Source of the DNA: Macrosoma leucophasiata
Taxonomy: Eukaryota; Arthropoda; Insecta; Lepidoptera; Hedylidae
Assembly (NCBI GenBank): GCA_036365455.1
Contig: JAWQUS010000003.1
Location: forward strand, 5,104,001 to 5,168,000
DNA: 64,000 bases
Reading direction: 5' to 3'
Made by a program: the position numbers and the translations under genes. The notes beneath the pieces were generated by a model that was not told the DNA's origin, searched no databases, and saw only the letters and a program-made list of their open reading frames with translations. Positions 9,916 to 21,595 of this stretch are shown here, piece after piece. Position 1 is the stretch's first letter, and each line of letters begins with the position of its first letter.

Positions 9916-10330
9916 ACTAATAATAATAATATATTCTTTATTGTACACCACAAAAAGACATCATACATAAAGGAACCTTAACAACAATATATAACGTAGG
10001 CACAGCAGGCGGCCTTATTGCTGTTCAAGCAATTTATTCCAGGCAACCTTGTTAAAAATAATTACAAAGTAAAGGAGCCGGTAGGGTGTACTAAAATTAA
10101 TATTATGTAATGTAGCAATATACAAATAAATGTCCATGTTAAATTAAATTTTATCATATACAATAAACAACGTGCGTATACGAACGAAAATGACGCAAGG
10201 ATAAAAACAAATAAAGGTGAGGAGAAAGATAGATATCCAAAGGAATAAAAGGAAAGAAGAAGTAAGTAGGAACATTAAAAGTCACAAACTCAGGTAAAAC
10301 TCCTTCAACTGTTTCTTAAACGTTATAATC
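9916..10330 (-). repeat. LINE 3' UTR
   Basis: The minus strand runs gttgcctggaataaattgct, aaggccgcctgctgtgcc, then gtacaataaagaatat and a (TAT)n-type tail at 9916-9935. Typical lepidopteran non-LTR 3' end; no coding part remains. Confidence 0.55.
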
Positions 10331-10475
10331 GTTTGTGACTTTCGAATCGAAAATTAAATTCGGATACGTGATCATATTTCCGTAAACCAAATATGACCCT
10401 AATAAAAACATTTTGGAGGCGCTCAAGCTAAACTACTAAGTTCTATTACATTTTCGAAAGTACTTATTCAAGTCA

Positions 10476-10746
10476 TTTACTGGTGGTAGAGCTTCTGTGA
10501 TGGAGCTCGCAGGCGTAGGCACCACCGCATTACCTAATATACTTGCCGCTAAATGGTAGTGTTCAGCACTATCGTGTTCTGGTAATGTATGGCCCTATAA
10601 TTTCCAGCACAGAGGCATAACACCTTAGGCCTCAGGAGTGGTAACGCATCTGCATTTCGCCCTTGGTCTTGGTCTTGTGTCTATAGGCTGCAGTCATCAC
10701 TCAACATCAATGTGAACTGCATGCTACATGCATACATAAAAAAAAG
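10476..10746 (+). repeat. SINE-A, near full length
   Basis: Both ends present: tttactggtggtagagc at left, oligo-A after catacat at right; a ~20-bp gap in the middle. Confidence 0.85.
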
Positions 10747-10908
10747 ATATGTACGTCTAACATACATAATAAACGCGAGATATTGATTTCCTCGGTTAAG
10801 TGAGATCTATTAGCATACAGCATATTTATAGCATACGAGTTTTCTATTGTCCATTTCCACGAAAGAAGGGTCGCCCTTGTTTTTACCAAGAAGCCTCAAG
10901 ACGAAGCC

Positions 10909-11310
10909 GTATTAATAGTCTAAGATCCGAACATATATTAGGTCGACCTTCACCCATCTGTTTACTGAATGAAACATTGTTCTTATCAAATTTCATACCT
11001 AAACAAACACGTTTTGCATGTATTGCCTATCAAAATATGTTCATAGCTATCATTATTTAGAAAATGAACACCTTTCACCCATTTGTTAGCCAATCAAATG
11101 TGTTAGAAACTAAAAGTCTAAAACAATAACAATAAATAGTTAACAAATGGGCGTAACTTGAAAAATGTTTTTTTGTTTATAATTCTATGAACATATTTTG
11201 ATAGGCAATACATGCAAGACGTGTTTGTTTGTGTATTGAAATTTGATAAAAACAATGTTTCATTTGATAAACAGATGGGTGAAGGTCGACCTAGATTCGA
11301 ATCCCCTACT
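10909..11310. mobile_element. Foldback MITE with ~150-bp arms
   Basis: 10939-11093 and 11139-11293 are inverted copies, e.g. ggtcgaccttcacccatctg at left against cagatgggtgaaggtcgacc at right, and tattgcctatcaaaatatgt against its reverse complement. The loop is about 45 bases. Half of a second copy lies at 51425-51610. Confidence 0.8.
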
Positions 11311-11331
11311 ATAAAGCGCGGCTGCCGTCCA

Positions 11332-11465
11332 TCTTAATATATATAAATCTCGTGTCACAATGTTTGTCCTCAATGGACTCCTAAACCACTTAACCGATTA
11401 TAATAAAATTCGCACACCATGTGCAGTTCGATCCAACTTGAGAGATAGGATAGTTTAAATCTCAA
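11332..11465 (+). mobile_element. Helitron-like 5' fragment
   Basis: A|TC start, then ttaatatatataaatctcgt and ggtttag-type body; inverted homologue of 34375-34573. No CTAG end found. Confidence 0.6.
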
Positions 11466-11773
11466 ATTATAGTCGCAATTTTAATTTATTGCTAATTATT
11501 TGTCTGTTATTATTTGACAGTCACAATTATCTGTTAACTCCAAATGATTCTAACAGATGTCGATACTTTTCGACTGGGTTGAGTAAGTAATCAATAGATG
11601 GCGCTGTTATGGTAAATCTACAAACGTGTCATATAAGTTACATTTTAACAGCATAATTACCACGTGTTGTTGACGCTATAAAATTACTTAAATTTATTTT
11701 GTACTGAACGAAATACCGTATAATTCAATTATTTCCACTTTTTAAATTTTTTGTGTTAGCATAGCCGGTCACG

Positions 11774-12029
11774 TCTATATATATAAAAATGCAACCCGTT
11801 TTCCTTGGTCACGGCATCACGCGTGAATGGCTTCACCGATTTGGCTAATTTTGGTTTTGAATGATTTTTGGAAGTCTAGGGAAGGTTTAAAAGGTAAGAA
11901 AATATGAAGGAATTGAAGGGAAACAGTAAAAACCACAATTTTATTTTTCCATACAAATAGTCCGTATCTATCAAACCTTTGACACCTTATTTCATTCTGA
12001 GGCAATACGAAGTTTGCCGGGTCAGCTAG
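11774..12029 (+). mobile_element. Non-autonomous Helitron, complete
   Basis: Starts TCTATATATATAAAAATG and ends gccgggtcagCTAG before T. Same family as 20386, 22698, 25185, 29868, 55857 and 59041. Confidence 0.75.
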
Positions 12030-12650
12030 TGTTTTTATACATATCAAATTCCGCCATGGAATGAAAGTGACGTCAGTTATAGCATAACTTTGGATGACAA
12101 ATGTTTGTTTTATTGTTCTTTATGACAGAGGCAATAGGGTAACTTTTTTACAAGCGTTTTATCTTATTTTTCTGCTTTATACGTTTGTTTGGATCGCTCG
12201 AACCTTGCAAGTTAATTTTATATAGCTTCTTTGACAATCGCTTTATTTTCAACTTCGAAAATAATGCATCGAATAAAATATGTTGAAATTATGTATATTC
12301 AATGACGGGTTGAATAATTATATCAGAGGAGCTTGATTACGTTACGAATTCGAGTTAAAAGTTTATCTCTTTATTATTCTCCTATGTCAAAATTGTTATA
12401 ACAACATTATAACTACTTGCAGTATGTTCAAAGTGTTCGAAACTTCCTGTTAAATTTTATGAGTCATCATAAAATTCCCGGTCGGTTGCGTAATTATGGA
12501 GCTTTTCAGTCGATATTACACGTTGGAGAAAAGGGGATGGAGGTGGATGGAAAACTTATTATATTAAATGTAATAATCAAAGTGTAATGTTTGATTATAT
12601 TATATTATTAATTTTAAGCTTGTTTAAATTAGGGAAAATTGTAAAAATAT
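12030..12650. other. No feature recognised
   Basis: AT-rich, no supported gene or repeat. Confidence 0.5.
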
Positions 12651-12654
12651 GCCT

Positions 12655-13012
12655 AAGAGATATTTTTAAAAGAGCCGACTGAGTTTTTTCCGGCAAGTTT
12701 TTCTCAGATCATATTGGCCTTTGGAACTTTGCCGGTGAATGACAAAGAATGACTCTTTTTCTTTTCTTTTTACTCTTTGTTATCAGTTTGTAAAGGGGAA
12801 AAGAGACATTCTACTGATATACTTTTACATTAGTTTATTACATTTAGTTTTATCTTAGTGATATTCTTGACTTTACATATATTTTTTATCTTGTTTGACA
12901 TGTATATCAATTGTTATTCGCTTTAATTTATTTTGTTTGTTTTTGACGTGTCATAAGAGGTGCCTGTCACCCTAAATGAATAAATGAGTTTCTGATTCTG
13001 ATTCTGATTATT
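12655..13012 (+). repeat. Probable LINE 3' UTR
   Basis: Ends cctaaatgaataaatgagtt followed by three copies of ctgatt, a tail form of lepidopteran non-LTR elements. No coding part. Confidence 0.4.
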
Positions 13013-13189
13013 CATATAGGCATATCTTATACTTACAGCTTACATACAAACCAGATGATAACATTTTACCGATGGTAAAGTGAAACGATTTTCGCATATC
13101 GTGCATATAATTTCTACACTATTTATTTTAAAAAATATAACGACAAACATGTGAAATTTCATCACCAACTCGTACATCAAAAACTCGTT

Positions 13190-13451
13190 TATGTTAGAGG
13201 TCCAGTGACGGAGTTCGCGGGCGTAGAAAACACCACATTCCCTAGTCTACTTGGAGCTAAATGGTAGTGTTAAGCACTATCGTATTCAGGTCAGGTGGTA
13301 ATGTACGGCCCTGTAATTCCCAAAACAGAGGCATTATACCTAAAGCAACGGGAGTGACAACGCATCTGGATGTACATAGGCTTACAGTATTACTTAGCGT
13401 AAATGTGAACTGTAGGTATGCTTGTTTGCCACTTCATGACATAAAAAATAC
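13190..13451 (+). repeat. SINE-A copy
   Basis: ccagtgacggagttcgcggg at the head; gcttgtttgccacttcatga and oligo-A at the tail. Confidence 0.75.
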
Positions 13452-13599
13452 ATGACCTTTTATATGCAACATATACTTTGCAGATGATTAATATTCCCCA
13501 AAAGTGATGTACCTATAACTACTACACACACATATTATACAGTACTGTATGATATAAAGATTACAGTTATATAGTATAGCTACTATAGCCGTAACGTTT

Positions 13600-13905
13600 G
13601 AATTTCTAACAACAACGGTTTAGTTGGTAGCTTGACTCTAACGAAAATTGGCACTTTAACAGGTAACCAAATCGAAAAAATAATCTTTGCACACCCTTAC
13701 ATTTTTGAAAGTCCAATCCAACGATAAAAAAATTTTAATTAAGGTGTATCCTTTTGCCAAAAAAAAAATCAATTTCAAATAATATAGTCAAATAAAATAA
13801 TATTTCAAATTTCAAGTCCTTAGTATCAATAGTGTTTGCGGACAGACATACAGACGGACATGGCGAAACTATAAAGGGTTCCTTGTTTACTACGAAACCA
13901 TATGC
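13600..13905 (+). repeat. Interspersed repeat with terminal ggttcc hairpin
   Basis: Shares ggtttagttggtag, ctctaacgaaaattggcact, aaatcgaaaaa and the closing ggacatg.cgaaactataa-gggttcc block with 48830-49073. The inverted copy 42822-43214 begins with the complementary end. Confidence 0.6.
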
Positions 13906-15002
13906 TCTTGTTTAATCGATGTTTTCTTAAAGCTATATTCCTACTTAATGATGATACATTGCTTTCGCAGTTATTCAACTTCGTAGTAGTTAGTATGTTT
14001 TTATCCCAAATTTCCTATTCAACACGAGTAGTGTTGCACAAGATTTGATGAAATCCCTCTCTTTCAAGGTCAGACCCAAAATCCGGGTGTTGAAGGCCAA
14101 GGGTGGATCGATATCGCGGTGAGAGTGTAACTATTTTACGTAACATTTTTAAAGGTAAACTACCGACCTGGGAACACTTGGATTTTTTTTCTCAAACGAT
14201 ATTGTGATTGTAGCTCCGTGGTTACAGTTGCTTCATGTCGTTATGTTTGTTTGAGGACGCAAAATTCTGAAACAATATACAATAGAATAAAGACTTGCAG
14301 AAATAATGACAAATAAGCAAATTCCTGAATATAAATGGAAATGGATTCGGATGAACATAACTGATCTAAGTTGGACAAGTTGCTTGAGTAGGTACTATCC
14401 TAAAGTAGGTAGCACTTAGTCAAGTAGGTCAAGACTTTGAAAACTTTTTTTTTTAAAAAAAAACTACATTTAGATAAATACTATGTAAAATAAGCACGGG
14501 AGGTATCTCAGGACGTGATATCCGCCACTCCACACTGTCTGCCTGCACCGTGAGAGACTAGGCACGAACATACATACATACTATATAGTTACCAGTTAGT
14601 GGACTTTATATTACGATTGTGCTTATACTCTAAAATACTAGTCTATCACCGGTGCACCGGATCTACCACCATCAGAAGCAAAATAAGTCAGGTCAAACAG
14701 AAATGTCTTAGTATGTGAAGCAGTAGTCAAGCCTGAGTTCAGTGGCTCGAATTGTATTTAGTATGAGAAAGTATATATATACCTAGGTAGTCTAGACTAA
14801 CCCGCCGTGTCTATTGCAAACAAGTATGCTGTTCGAATCACGGAATATCTATTCCGTGGTTCGAATGGATGGTAACGATACAAAGATTAACTATCACAGA
14901 GTTAAATCTAATTAGACCTCTGCACTTTGACTTCTTACACGTATTTGCATTTTGGTAAATAAGCGAAAAGAAGGAGCTATCAGTGGCAAGCGAACACACA
15001 AT
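13906..15002. other. No gene recognised
   Basis: No open frame with recognisable content. A short local duplication of 'ccacggaatatctattccgtgg'-like sequence occurs near 14838-14860. Nothing else is supported. Confidence 0.45.
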
Positions 15003-15240
15003 ACTTTACTGGTGGTAGAGTTTCAGTGTAGGACCTCGAGGGCGTTGATACCACCACATTAAATATCTATCTGTCACCAAATAGTAGTGTTTAGGACTGT
15101 CGTGTTCCGGTAAGATGGTAATGTATGGCGCCGTAAAAATAAATAAAAATCTCTGGTTTTTGTGTAGATGTTAATAAGCTGCAGTCGTCACATCCACGTA
15201 AGCTGCAGGCTTGTTTGACACCCCGTTACTTATAAAAAAT
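15003..15240 (+). repeat. SINE-A copy
   Basis: tttactggtggtagagtttc at left; gcaggcttgtttgacacc and oligo-A at right. The tail region (tttgtgtagatgttaataag) is the same piece that forms the 5512 hairpin. Confidence 0.75.
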
Positions 15241-15452
15241 GTCAGTATCAGTGCAGACTGCAGACGATTAGTAAAATCGATTCGTGTACCCCAGGCCTCA
15301 CTTCTGGCGCCATATCGGGCAAGGATACAAGGTAATTTTGATTCAGTGCCAAGATCTTGCAGGCAGTGAGATGTAGGATGAATATTTCAAGTAACCGCTC
15401 ATGTAACTGCATTGCAGATGTTGCAAAACCACAACTGTGATATAATATAAAT

Positions 15453-15565
15453 ATAAATGGTAGTGTTCAGCACTACCATACCGTACGGGCCTGAAATTTT
15501 CAGCACAGAGGCTCATACTTTAGGCCTCCCTCGGGAGTGGCAACGCATCTCCATTGAAAAAATAC
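15453..15565 (+). repeat. SINE-A internal fragment
   Basis: aaatggtagtgttcagcact to gagtggcaacgcatctcc. Confidence 0.65.
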
Positions 15566-15922
15566 CTAATCCCAAAAATCCCAAAAAAAATACCTAAGTA
15601 TTATCATAGTTTATGTCTGGCGACTATACACTCGTAATAACACTTTCAATGACCAATTGTTCAAGTCCCACCTGAATCAACCTTAACCAGAAATGTCGGA
15701 CCAACAATGGCTGAATTTGGACTCTGTTAACTTTTACCAACTAATTAAGAACTTTAGCCAACCAGCCAATAGTATTTAAAGTGCCGGCAGCTGTTAGTCT
15801 TTCGGCGGTCTTGATGGAAACGTATTATAACTGACATTCTTAGTTTAGTATGCTCTTAGGTTTTAGCATTGAAATCAAAAATATAAATGAGATCATTTAT
15901 AGAGAGAGAAACTGTATTCTAT

Positions 15923-16180
15923 GTATGTATCTTCACGCCAGGTCCCTAACGGGGTAGGCAGAGAGTGTAGAGCGCCAGATATCCCGGTTCTGACAAACCT
16001 CTCGTGCCTCGTCTACTTTCATCATTCTCTTCATACATGCACGCCGATTCCTAATACTTTTGATCCCACTATCAGACAGAACTCGACCTATTTGGTCATG
16101 GTAGGTCAGTCTTGGTCTTCCTGGGCCTCTGCAACCATCCACATTCGCATTGTATATCTGTTTAGTCATTCGCTCATTCG
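15923..16180 (-). pseudogene. RTE-like LINE 3' end with 12-bp TSD
   Basis: 258 bp bounded by actgtattctat at 15911-15922 and 16181-16192. The minus strand encodes a short C-terminal piece (GRPRLTY, RRACMKRMM, VCQNRDIWRS) like the end of RTE-type LINE polyproteins. It then ends ctgcctaccccgttagggac and ggcgtgaag. Shorter copies are at 17646-17735 and 51881-51990. Confidence 0.65.
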
Positions 16181-16198
16181 ACTGTATTCTATAAAGAT

Positions 16199-16393
16199 TT
16201 AAAATAAAATACGCTTACACTCACAGCCCCACAGCAGGTATAAACCTGTGTCGTGTGTGCCGTTGTACACATACAACACATACACAAACATCCAGACCCG
16301 AAACAAATATCTGTAGGCCATACAAATATTTGTCCCGGTGCGGGTATCGAACCCGCGACCCTTCTCTGACACCGCTGGACTAACCGGGTCGTC
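16199..16393 (-). repeat. tRNA-headed SINE, copy 2
   Basis: Box B ggttcgatacc and box A-like ttagtccagcgg on the minus strand; tail gcgtattttattttaaat at 16199. Confidence 0.8.
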
Positions 16394-16405
16394 AAAACTA
16401 ATGTA

Positions 16406-16457
16406 ATAGCTTTTCTCTATTAGATATTTAAAACAATATCTTATAGAGAAAAGCTAT
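16406..16457. repeat. 23-bp inverted repeat hairpin
   Basis: Arms 16406-16428 and 16435-16457 pair with one mismatch; loop taaaac. Confidence 0.8.
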
Positions 16458-16974
16458 AACAGCCTTAAATATTTTTTTAAAGATAAATAATTAGAAGGAA
16501 AATAAAATATTACAATATTTAAATACATAATTATGGTACTAAGATCTACTTTGAAACATTATTATTTTGAAATTGTTTAACAACCAAAAATGTTTTTCAT
16601 AATTTAATTATGATACAATTTGTATACTTTTAAGTATAGCCCTCTAGGACAGTATTAATGGTGACATTGCATTAATTTGTTTTAGGATTTTCTCGCGTAC
16701 ACAATACTCCCTCTTCAAAACTTCCTCTCTTACCTTCCCCTTCTACTCTAAAGTAGGTCAATACAAGTTCTATTCACTATGGCGTGAAATCTTACTGTTC
16801 CAAAATATTGTTCGAAGTAATATTGATTTTCTCTGTAGGTATATTTCGAGAAAGATGATTAAATATTCAAACATAGATACCGTTGCTCCGTTAATTCTTA
16901 ATCTATTTCTTATTTCAATGTCAATAGTGTTTTTACCTCAAACTAAAGGTAAATGAAGGTGTTAATAGATGTTA

Positions 16975-17158
16975 CTAGCTGTTGCCCGCGGCTTCGCCCG
17001 CGTGGATGTCGTTTTATAATCCTAAATTTTCTTTGCTATAAACCTCACGGAGCCCAAGACCTTTCCAACGAATGCAAAACCGTGGAAATCGGTTCGTGCG
17101 TTCTGGAGTTATAGCGTCAGGAAGGAAAACCCGACTTATTTTTATAGATGTTATATAT
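16975..17158 (-). mobile_element. Non-autonomous Helitron, complete
   Basis: Minus strand starts A|TC, ends gcgggcaacagCTAG|T with the gcgggcgaagccgcggg hairpin just before the end. 184 bp. Confidence 0.75.
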
Positions 17159-17285
17159 ATATATAATATTTCCAGAATGAGTCGATTGTTTTAATAAAAC
17201 TTTCACCAATATTTTGTACAGATTTTTTTTTGGAGGTGACATAGATTATATTAGTCTGTATGCTTACGGGATTTTTAATTAAATC

Positions 17286-17540
17286 TTACTGGTGATAGAG
17301 TTCTAAATATAAGAGCATGAGGGCGTTGGCATTTCCTAATCTATCTGCCGTCAATAGTGTTGAGCACTACCGTGTCCCGGTTAGATGTTAATATATGGCC
17401 CCGTAATAAAAATCACAGAGACATAACAACTTAGGTACCAGGGGTAACAACGTATCTGTATTTGACCTCTGGTCTTTGCCTGGATGTCTCATAGGCTGCA
17501 GGGGCAACTGCATGCTTGTTTGCCACTTTCATTAGGTACA
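17286..17540 (+). repeat. SINE-A copy
   Basis: cttactggtgatagagttc at left to gcatgcttgtttgccacttt at right; diverged. Confidence 0.7.
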
Positions 17541-17645
17541 TTATAAAGTTGAACTCTTACGATCGACAACATATTAGTAGACATATATATACAATTTTTT
17601 TTTCAAAAAATAATTTATTTAAAACTTGATTATATGTAATTATTT

Positions 17646-17735
17646 TCACGCTTGGTCCCTAACGGGGTAGGCAGAGAGTGTGGAGCGCCAGATATCCCGG
17701 TCCTGACACACCTCCCGTGCCTCATCTAGGTACCT
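17646..17735 (-). repeat. RTE-like LINE 3' end fragment
   Basis: Same 3' terminus as 15923-16180: cgcttggtccctaacggggt, agcgccagatatcccgg. Confidence 0.6.
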
Positions 17736-17894
17736 TCATAAATACCTCCCTCATTAATCGTCTTATCAAGAACGAATTCTGAAACTGAGTCGTTATCGTT
17801 TTTTTGCTTAACTAGAAAAATTGGCTATGATCGAAGTAGTCCTATTAGGCTATTACAACCCTAATCCTAATTACGAAAATAGATGCTTGGAAAA

Positions 17895-18800
17895 TAGGGT
17901 TGTTCATAAATATCGACATATTCGATATATCGAAATATCGATATTATTATTTCGGAAGGACAAGTTCCACGTTGGGCCCGTACCTTATACAATCAAAAGA
18001 TAGAAAAAAATACGTAGAATCATGGAAAAACACTCAAAAAGTAATTTGTTCATTTTTGTATGACAACAATATGTCACCATATTGCTACTATGACATTCTT
18101 GTTTTTTAAATATACTTACGACATAAATTGAAGGTATAATAAACTATTTGAATAGCTGAAAATGATTTAGTAGTTTATGCTTCTTCTCTCAATATAGCGT
18201 ACAAGTTGCGGGGCCAAGCTCCATACATTGTGGAACGTCTCTTTTCCATATGTAAACACATTTTTTTTTTGGATCATATTATTAAATAATAATCATAATA
18301 AATAAAATACGATTACACTCACAGCCCCACCGTAGGTATAAATGTTGTGGGTGCCGTTGTACACATACCATAGGCCATACAAATATTTGTCTCGGTGGGG
18401 ATCGAACCCGCGATCCTTCGAATCAAACAGTCATCTCACACCGCTCGACTAACCGGGTCGTCATGGTTATATCGATAGTTCGATATTGAAATGTAGATAT
18501 CGACACTCGATATTTTTTTACATGAGTTTTTATTTCTTCTCGCCAATTATTTAAATTACAACATTATCGTAAACTCAATTCTGTATTATATTTATAATTG
18601 AAATTGTTTAACAGTTATAAACTTGGTAACTTATTATTACCCATTTTGGAATACGTCCGATATAACTAACTAATATAAATAACTAACGAATAAACTATAA
18701 CGATATTTCTTATCGGTATATCAAACTTCGATAAGTACTGATATGTTTAAAAGTATCGAATGTGGCAAATTAAATATTTTAGAAAATGTCAACAGCCCTA
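17895..18800. mobile_element. hAT-like non-autonomous transposon, 906 bp
   Basis: Terminal repeats tagggttgtt and aacagcccta (one mismatch in 10) are flanked by a perfect 8-bp duplication ttggaaaa at 17887-17894 and 18801-18808. The interior near both ends is rich in atatcgatat motifs. No transposase frame. A tRNA-headed SINE is nested at 18301-18462. Confidence 0.75.
18301..18462 (-). repeat. tRNA-headed SINE, copy 3
   Basis: Box B ggttcgatccc on the minus strand, head ends gacgacccggttagtcgagc. Internal deletion in the body. Nested in the hAT-like element. Confidence 0.75.
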
Positions 18801-18808
18801 TTGGAAAA

Positions 18809-19239
18809 TTATATTCAGAAGACAGTAACCATAAAAACCCAATAACGTCCACAAAACACAATCCGGATAATGAGAGAATCGGTTTACATAGATAGCTACG
18901 TTGTAGGAATACGTTCCAACATTTGGTATCAGTTGTAAAAGAAATATTTGGCTGATGAAGATCGAATACATCTGAAGCTTTGTAAGCTATAATCTGAAAT
19001 ATTCTTCATGAAAACAGTACAGATTTTTCACTTATTATACTCGTAAACATCCAATCCATGATCTTTTTCTTAGAAATAGGTGATATAAAGAGAAAACTTG
19101 TATAGGTATTATGCGTATATTAGAATTAAGAGGGGTTGTTTTTCTCTGCCTCACAGTAATAATTGTTATGTTAAAAGTACCTATCAGCACTACTTATTGA
19201 AAAAACATTATTTATTTTTAAATGCCGTTACATTTGCAA
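18809..19239. other. No feature recognised
   Basis: Nothing supported. Confidence 0.5.
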
Positions 19240-19488
19240 TCTATATATATAAAAATCAATGCCACTTTTCGTTGTAGTTTTATAACTCAAGAACCGAACC
19301 GTACCTATTCAAAACAAATGTTTAGGCTTTGTTCGGAGTCGTTAGTAGATGGTTTATGTGAAGTTTGTACAAATTCGGTGGAGCGGTTCTTCATTTTTGT
19401 AACAAATGAATTCAATAAATGACGGATCATTTTGTAAATAGCAGTAGGTAACATTGCACCCATGCGTATCCGGGGCGGGTCGCACTAG
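19240..19488 (+). mobile_element. Non-autonomous Helitron
   Basis: A|TCTATATATATAAAAATC start; ends cggggcgggtcgcaCTAG. The base after CTAG is C, not T, so the exact 3' end is less certain. Confidence 0.6.
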
Positions 19489-19613
19489 CTACTTTTAAAG
19501 CTAATTGCACATAAATAACAACAGAAAGTGTGAATAATACTATTACAACGGGATGTAGTTATTCCTTCAGCAAAATTATAAAAACATTCATTTCTATTTT
19601 AACACAGAGCTCC

Positions 19614-19715
19614 GATGACGGAGCTCAGACGCAACTAAAATGCTGCCAGAATACATAATAAGTTGGGTTTTATTTATTCGACAAAAATACGCAGACATGG
19701 AGGTTGAGGCGAGAA
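19614..19715 (+). repeat. ~100-bp direct repeat, unit 1
   Basis: Pairs with 20120-20218 (e.g. gatgacggagctcag against gatgacggagttcag; gaggttgaggcgagaa against gaggttgagcgagaa), roughly 80% alike by eye. Confidence 0.7.
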
Positions 19716-20119
19716 GGTCCTGTCTATTCTATATCAGGGTTGCTACAGTTTTTCCAGCCACATTCAGCTTAAAAAAATGCAGTAATTATAAATTTTATTC
19801 ATAACGTACATTAAAATATTTTTCAGGAGTATACAAAAGAAAATTATTGCAAATTTTGATAAATTGCATACTTTTATGAGTACAGCCAAAAACTACAAAA
19901 TACCCAAAAGCCTTTACGCGTTTTATCTATTTGAATCGAAAAGGTCCTGTATATTTTTATGTTCCGCTAGGTTTTATTGTATTGGTGATGTGGTTTAATC
20001 GTAAAAAGATTTCATACAGAGAGTATCTTTACTGTTACGCATACATAGTATAAAAGATGTGAAGTACCAGAGCGTAATTAAGTATAACAGAATGTAGTCA
20101 AACAGAAAAATGACTGACT

Positions 20120-20218
20120 GATGACGGAGTTCAGGCGCAACAAAAAATGTTGCCAAAATACACAATCAGTTGAGTTTTATTTTTTGGACAAAATGCGGAT
20201 ATAGAGGTTGAGCGAGAA
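20120..20218 (+). repeat. ~100-bp direct repeat, unit 2
   Basis: See 19614-19715; the units are about 500 bases apart. Confidence 0.7.
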
Positions 20219-20385
20219 CCTAGGTACCGACAAACATAAACATTATTAAAAGTTTGAACGCAATTGCTCAGCGAATTGTCTGTAAACTTCAACTTACAGC
20301 TCAAATCCATGACGATTCTTTGAAGCTGTGCATTGTAGGAGAGTTCTTTACTTTCAATTATTTATGCGTCGTCAGAGATAAAGGA

Positions 20386-20650
20386 ATAATATATATAAAT
20401 AAAAATGCAACCCGTTTTCCTTGGTCACGGCATCACGCGTAAATGGCTGGACCGATTTGGCTAATATTGATTTTGAATGATTTTTGGAAGTCCAGGGAAT
20501 GTTTAAAAGGTAAGAAAATATGAAGAAATTGTAGGGAAATAGTAAAAACCACCATTTCATTTTCCCATACAAATAGTCAGTATCTATCAAACCTTTGACA
20601 CATGTCATATTTTTATTCTGAGGCAATACGAAGTTTGGCGGGTCAGCTAG
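20386..20650 (+). mobile_element. Non-autonomous Helitron
   Basis: tatatataaataaaaatgc start, ends gcgggtcagCTAG; close relative of 11774-12029. Confidence 0.7.
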
Positions 20651-20659
20651 GTTCTTTAT

Positions 20660-20873
20660 AAAAATAAAATAAAATACGCTTACACTCACAGCTCCACATT
20701 AGTTATTATATAAACCTGTGTCGTAGATGCTGTTGTACACATAAAACACATACACAAACAGACAGAAACAAACAATCTGTAGGCCATACAAATATTTTTT
20801 CTGGTGCGGGGATCGAACCCGTGACCCTTCGAATCAAACGTTGGTTTCACACCGCTGGACTAACCGGGTCGAC
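20660..20873 (-). repeat. tRNA-headed SINE, copy 4
   Basis: Head on the minus strand with box A ttagtccagcgg and box B ggttcgatccc; tail gtattttattttat at 20660. It begins about 10 bases after a Helitron end. Confidence 0.8.
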
Positions 20874-21047
20874 AAACTGTCGGGCGTTGTAGACAGCCCT
20901 ATTCGTCTGTGGCACGTAGATATGTCTTCTCTGATTACCTAAAGAAACTTGCCAGACGCGACAGGCGGTACTTGGGAAATGTTATTTAAAAACAGGCTCC
21001 AATGTGATTTTTTTTATGTCATGGAATTGCTTAACTATCATACAACT

Positions 21048-21363
21048 AGTGTTGCCAGGTGTCCCGATTTGCGCGGGACGTCCCGATTTTCAGGGCTCTG
21101 GGGACTCGTCCCGATTAGCACCTGATCGGGACGTTAAATGTCCCGATAAATCAATCATCATCATTACCTCAACCGAAAGACGTCCACTGCTAGACAAAAG
21201 CCTTTTAAAAGATCAATCGTCTTTGGGACCCGAGGCTTTTGATAAATCTATAAATTAATTAATATCTTTTGGCTTGCTTTTTTACTGTTTCGATTTTTAC
21301 CCCTGGATACCGATTTATTTTATCTACTGTCCCGATTTAAAACAAATCGGACCTGGCAACACT
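21048..21363. mobile_element. TIR element rich in gtcccgatt motifs
   Basis: Ends agtgttgccaggt (21048) and acctggcaacact (21363) are perfect 13-bp inverted repeats. The interior has many gtcccgatt and atcgggac units. A LINE-tail-like piece (aagacgtccactgctagaca) lies at 21178-21197. TSD not clear. Confidence 0.65.
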
Positions 21364-21407
21364 ACAATGATGGCAAGTGAATACTGTATGCTTATATTAA
21401 AAACCAG

Positions 21408-21595
21408 GGATTGTAACGTAAATGCGTTGTCACTCCTGAAGCTCTATAAGGTATGCTGTGCCGGGAATTACAAGACCTTACATTACCCCTAGACCGGAAC
21501 ACAATTTCGCTGAATTGTAAATTTAGCGGCAAGTATATTAGGTAATGCGGTTTCAACGTGCAAGAGCTCCGTCATTGGAGCTCTATCACCATTAA
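21408..21595 (-). repeat. SINE-A, tail lost
   Basis: cggaacacaatttcgctgaa to gagctccgtcattggagctc. Confidence 0.7.

Noticed and set aside
17821..18109. Overlapping 60-69-residue frames
   Set aside because: They run across the border and interior of a hAT-like element and have no recognisable content.
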